Translations under genes and position numbers: made by a program
In this document: piece after piece, positions 6,267 through 6,448 of the stretch
Layout of the letters: each line of letters begins with the position of its first letter
Position numbering within the stretch: the first letter of the stretch is position 1
DNA from: Gallionellaceae bacterium
GTDB taxonomy: Bacteria > Pseudomonadota > Gammaproteobacteria > Burkholderiales > Gallionellaceae
NCBI GenBank assembly: GCA_031277195.1
Contig: JAITMU010000222.1
Coordinates: 1 to 6,448, forward strand
Reading direction: 5' to 3'
Length of the DNA: 6,448 bases
Notes under the pieces: model-generated
Told to the model about the DNA's origin: nothing
The model's database searches: none
Seen by the model: the letters and a program-made list of their open reading frames with translations, nothing else

Positions 6267-6340
6267 AGGCTGGGTGGAGCGCAGCGATACCCAGCATGAT
6301 TGCCGCAAAGCTGGGATTGCGCTTCGCTTCATCCCAGCCT
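6267..6340. repeat. Inverted doublet of GCTGGG hairpin repeats downstream of ilvA
   Basis: Two related hairpins face each other. Copy 1 has stem GCTGGGT/ACCCAGC at 6269-6275/6289-6295. Copy 2 has stem GCTGGGAT/ATCCCAGC at 6310-6317/6331-6338. The outer ends AGGCTGGG (6267-6274) and CCCAGCCT (6333-6340) are exact reverse complements. Copy 2 reversed reads as a diverged form of copy 1, with shared GAGCGCAGCG-like and AAGCGAAGCG-like centres. This is another REP-like doublet with a sequence unlike the other three. It starts 28 nt after the ilvA stop and may protect the 3' end of the ilvA message. Confidence 0.75.
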
Positions 6341-6349
6341 GCGGTTTCC

Positions 6350-6372
6350 GTCATTCCAGCGAACGCTGGAAT
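6350..6372. repeat. Second copy of the CATTCCAGCG hairpin repeat
   Basis: ATTCCAGCG (6353-6361) and CGCTGGAAT (6364-6372) form a perfect 9-bp stem with loop AA. The left flank GTC (6350-6352) matches the copy at 3689-3716, but the right flank reads CCAGC instead of GACG, so the outer stem is lost. It sits directly after the 6267-6340 doublet. Confidence 0.75.
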
Positions 6373-6415
6373 CCAGCAAGAAATCCATCCCGCGTAGCGG
6401 ACAAAACCGGTGTTG

Positions 6416-6437
6416 TCTGGCTGCGCCAGATATTTTT
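6416..6437 (+). terminator. Candidate intrinsic terminator downstream of ilvA
   Basis: TCTGGC (6416-6421) and GCCAGA (6425-6430) form a 6-bp stem with loop TGC, followed at once by TATTTTT (6431-6437). It is the only hairpin plus T-run I found on the plus strand after ilvA, 177 nt past the stop. The stem is short. It may end the ilvA transcript or belong to whatever lies beyond the window. Confidence 0.4.
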
Positions 6438-6448
6438 AATCCGGCTGG

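Noticed and set aside
4590..6332. 580-codon open frame on the minus strand
   Set aside because: It lies antisense to ilvA, whose product is unmistakable. The translation is low-complexity, rich in His, Ala, Val and Arg, as expected from the complement of GC-rich codons, and has no recognisable domain.

Overview
The window looks like an ordinary housekeeping stretch of a GC-rich proteobacterial chromosome, most likely a betaproteobacterium (possibly Nitrosomonadales or a Gallionellaceae-like lineage; that finer placement is an impression from protein wording, not a computed result). All five long genes and one very small gene read as intact. I see no phage, insertion sequence with transposase, CRISPR array, tRNA or rRNA, and no convincing undescribed multi-gene system.

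Layout: (1) 75-209, plus strand, a 44-residue entericidin-type lipoprotein. (2) 383-3528, minus strand, a compact four-gene unit read right to left: fbp (class I fructose-1,6-bisphosphatase), purE (N5-CAIR mutase), purC (SAICAR synthetase) and a beta-class carbonic anhydrase. fbp and purE are 4 nt apart, purC and the carbonic anhydrase overlap by 4 nt (ATGA), and purE and purC are separated by about 134 nt that hold a repeat. (3) 3763-4656, plus strand, an exported alpha/beta-hydrolase of unknown substrate, divergent from fbp. (4) 4722-6239, plus strand, ilvA, the long biosynthetic threonine deaminase with duplicated regulatory ACT-like domains. (5) 6240-6448, a non-coding tail with several repeats and a candidate terminator.

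How the genes connect: PurE and PurC catalyse consecutive steps of de novo purine synthesis and lie in pathway order. The carbonic anhydrase coupled to purC interconverts CO2 and bicarbonate, and bicarbonate is the substrate of the step before PurE (PurK). FBPase opens the operon and serves gluconeogenesis or, if the organism is an autotroph, the Calvin cycle. IlvA and the hydrolase have no evident link to that unit.

The most notable non-genic signal is that four intergenic regions each hold a different GC-rich palindromic repeat, arranged as an inverted doublet of two hairpin units: 237-357, 1933-2022, 3604-3678 and 6267-6340. Two single hairpins of a fifth type (3689-3716 and 6350-6372) and a repeat fragment carrying the ilvA stop codon (6236-6248) add to this. 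The arrangement resembles REP/REPIN-type elements and may shape transcript ends and expression within the operon.
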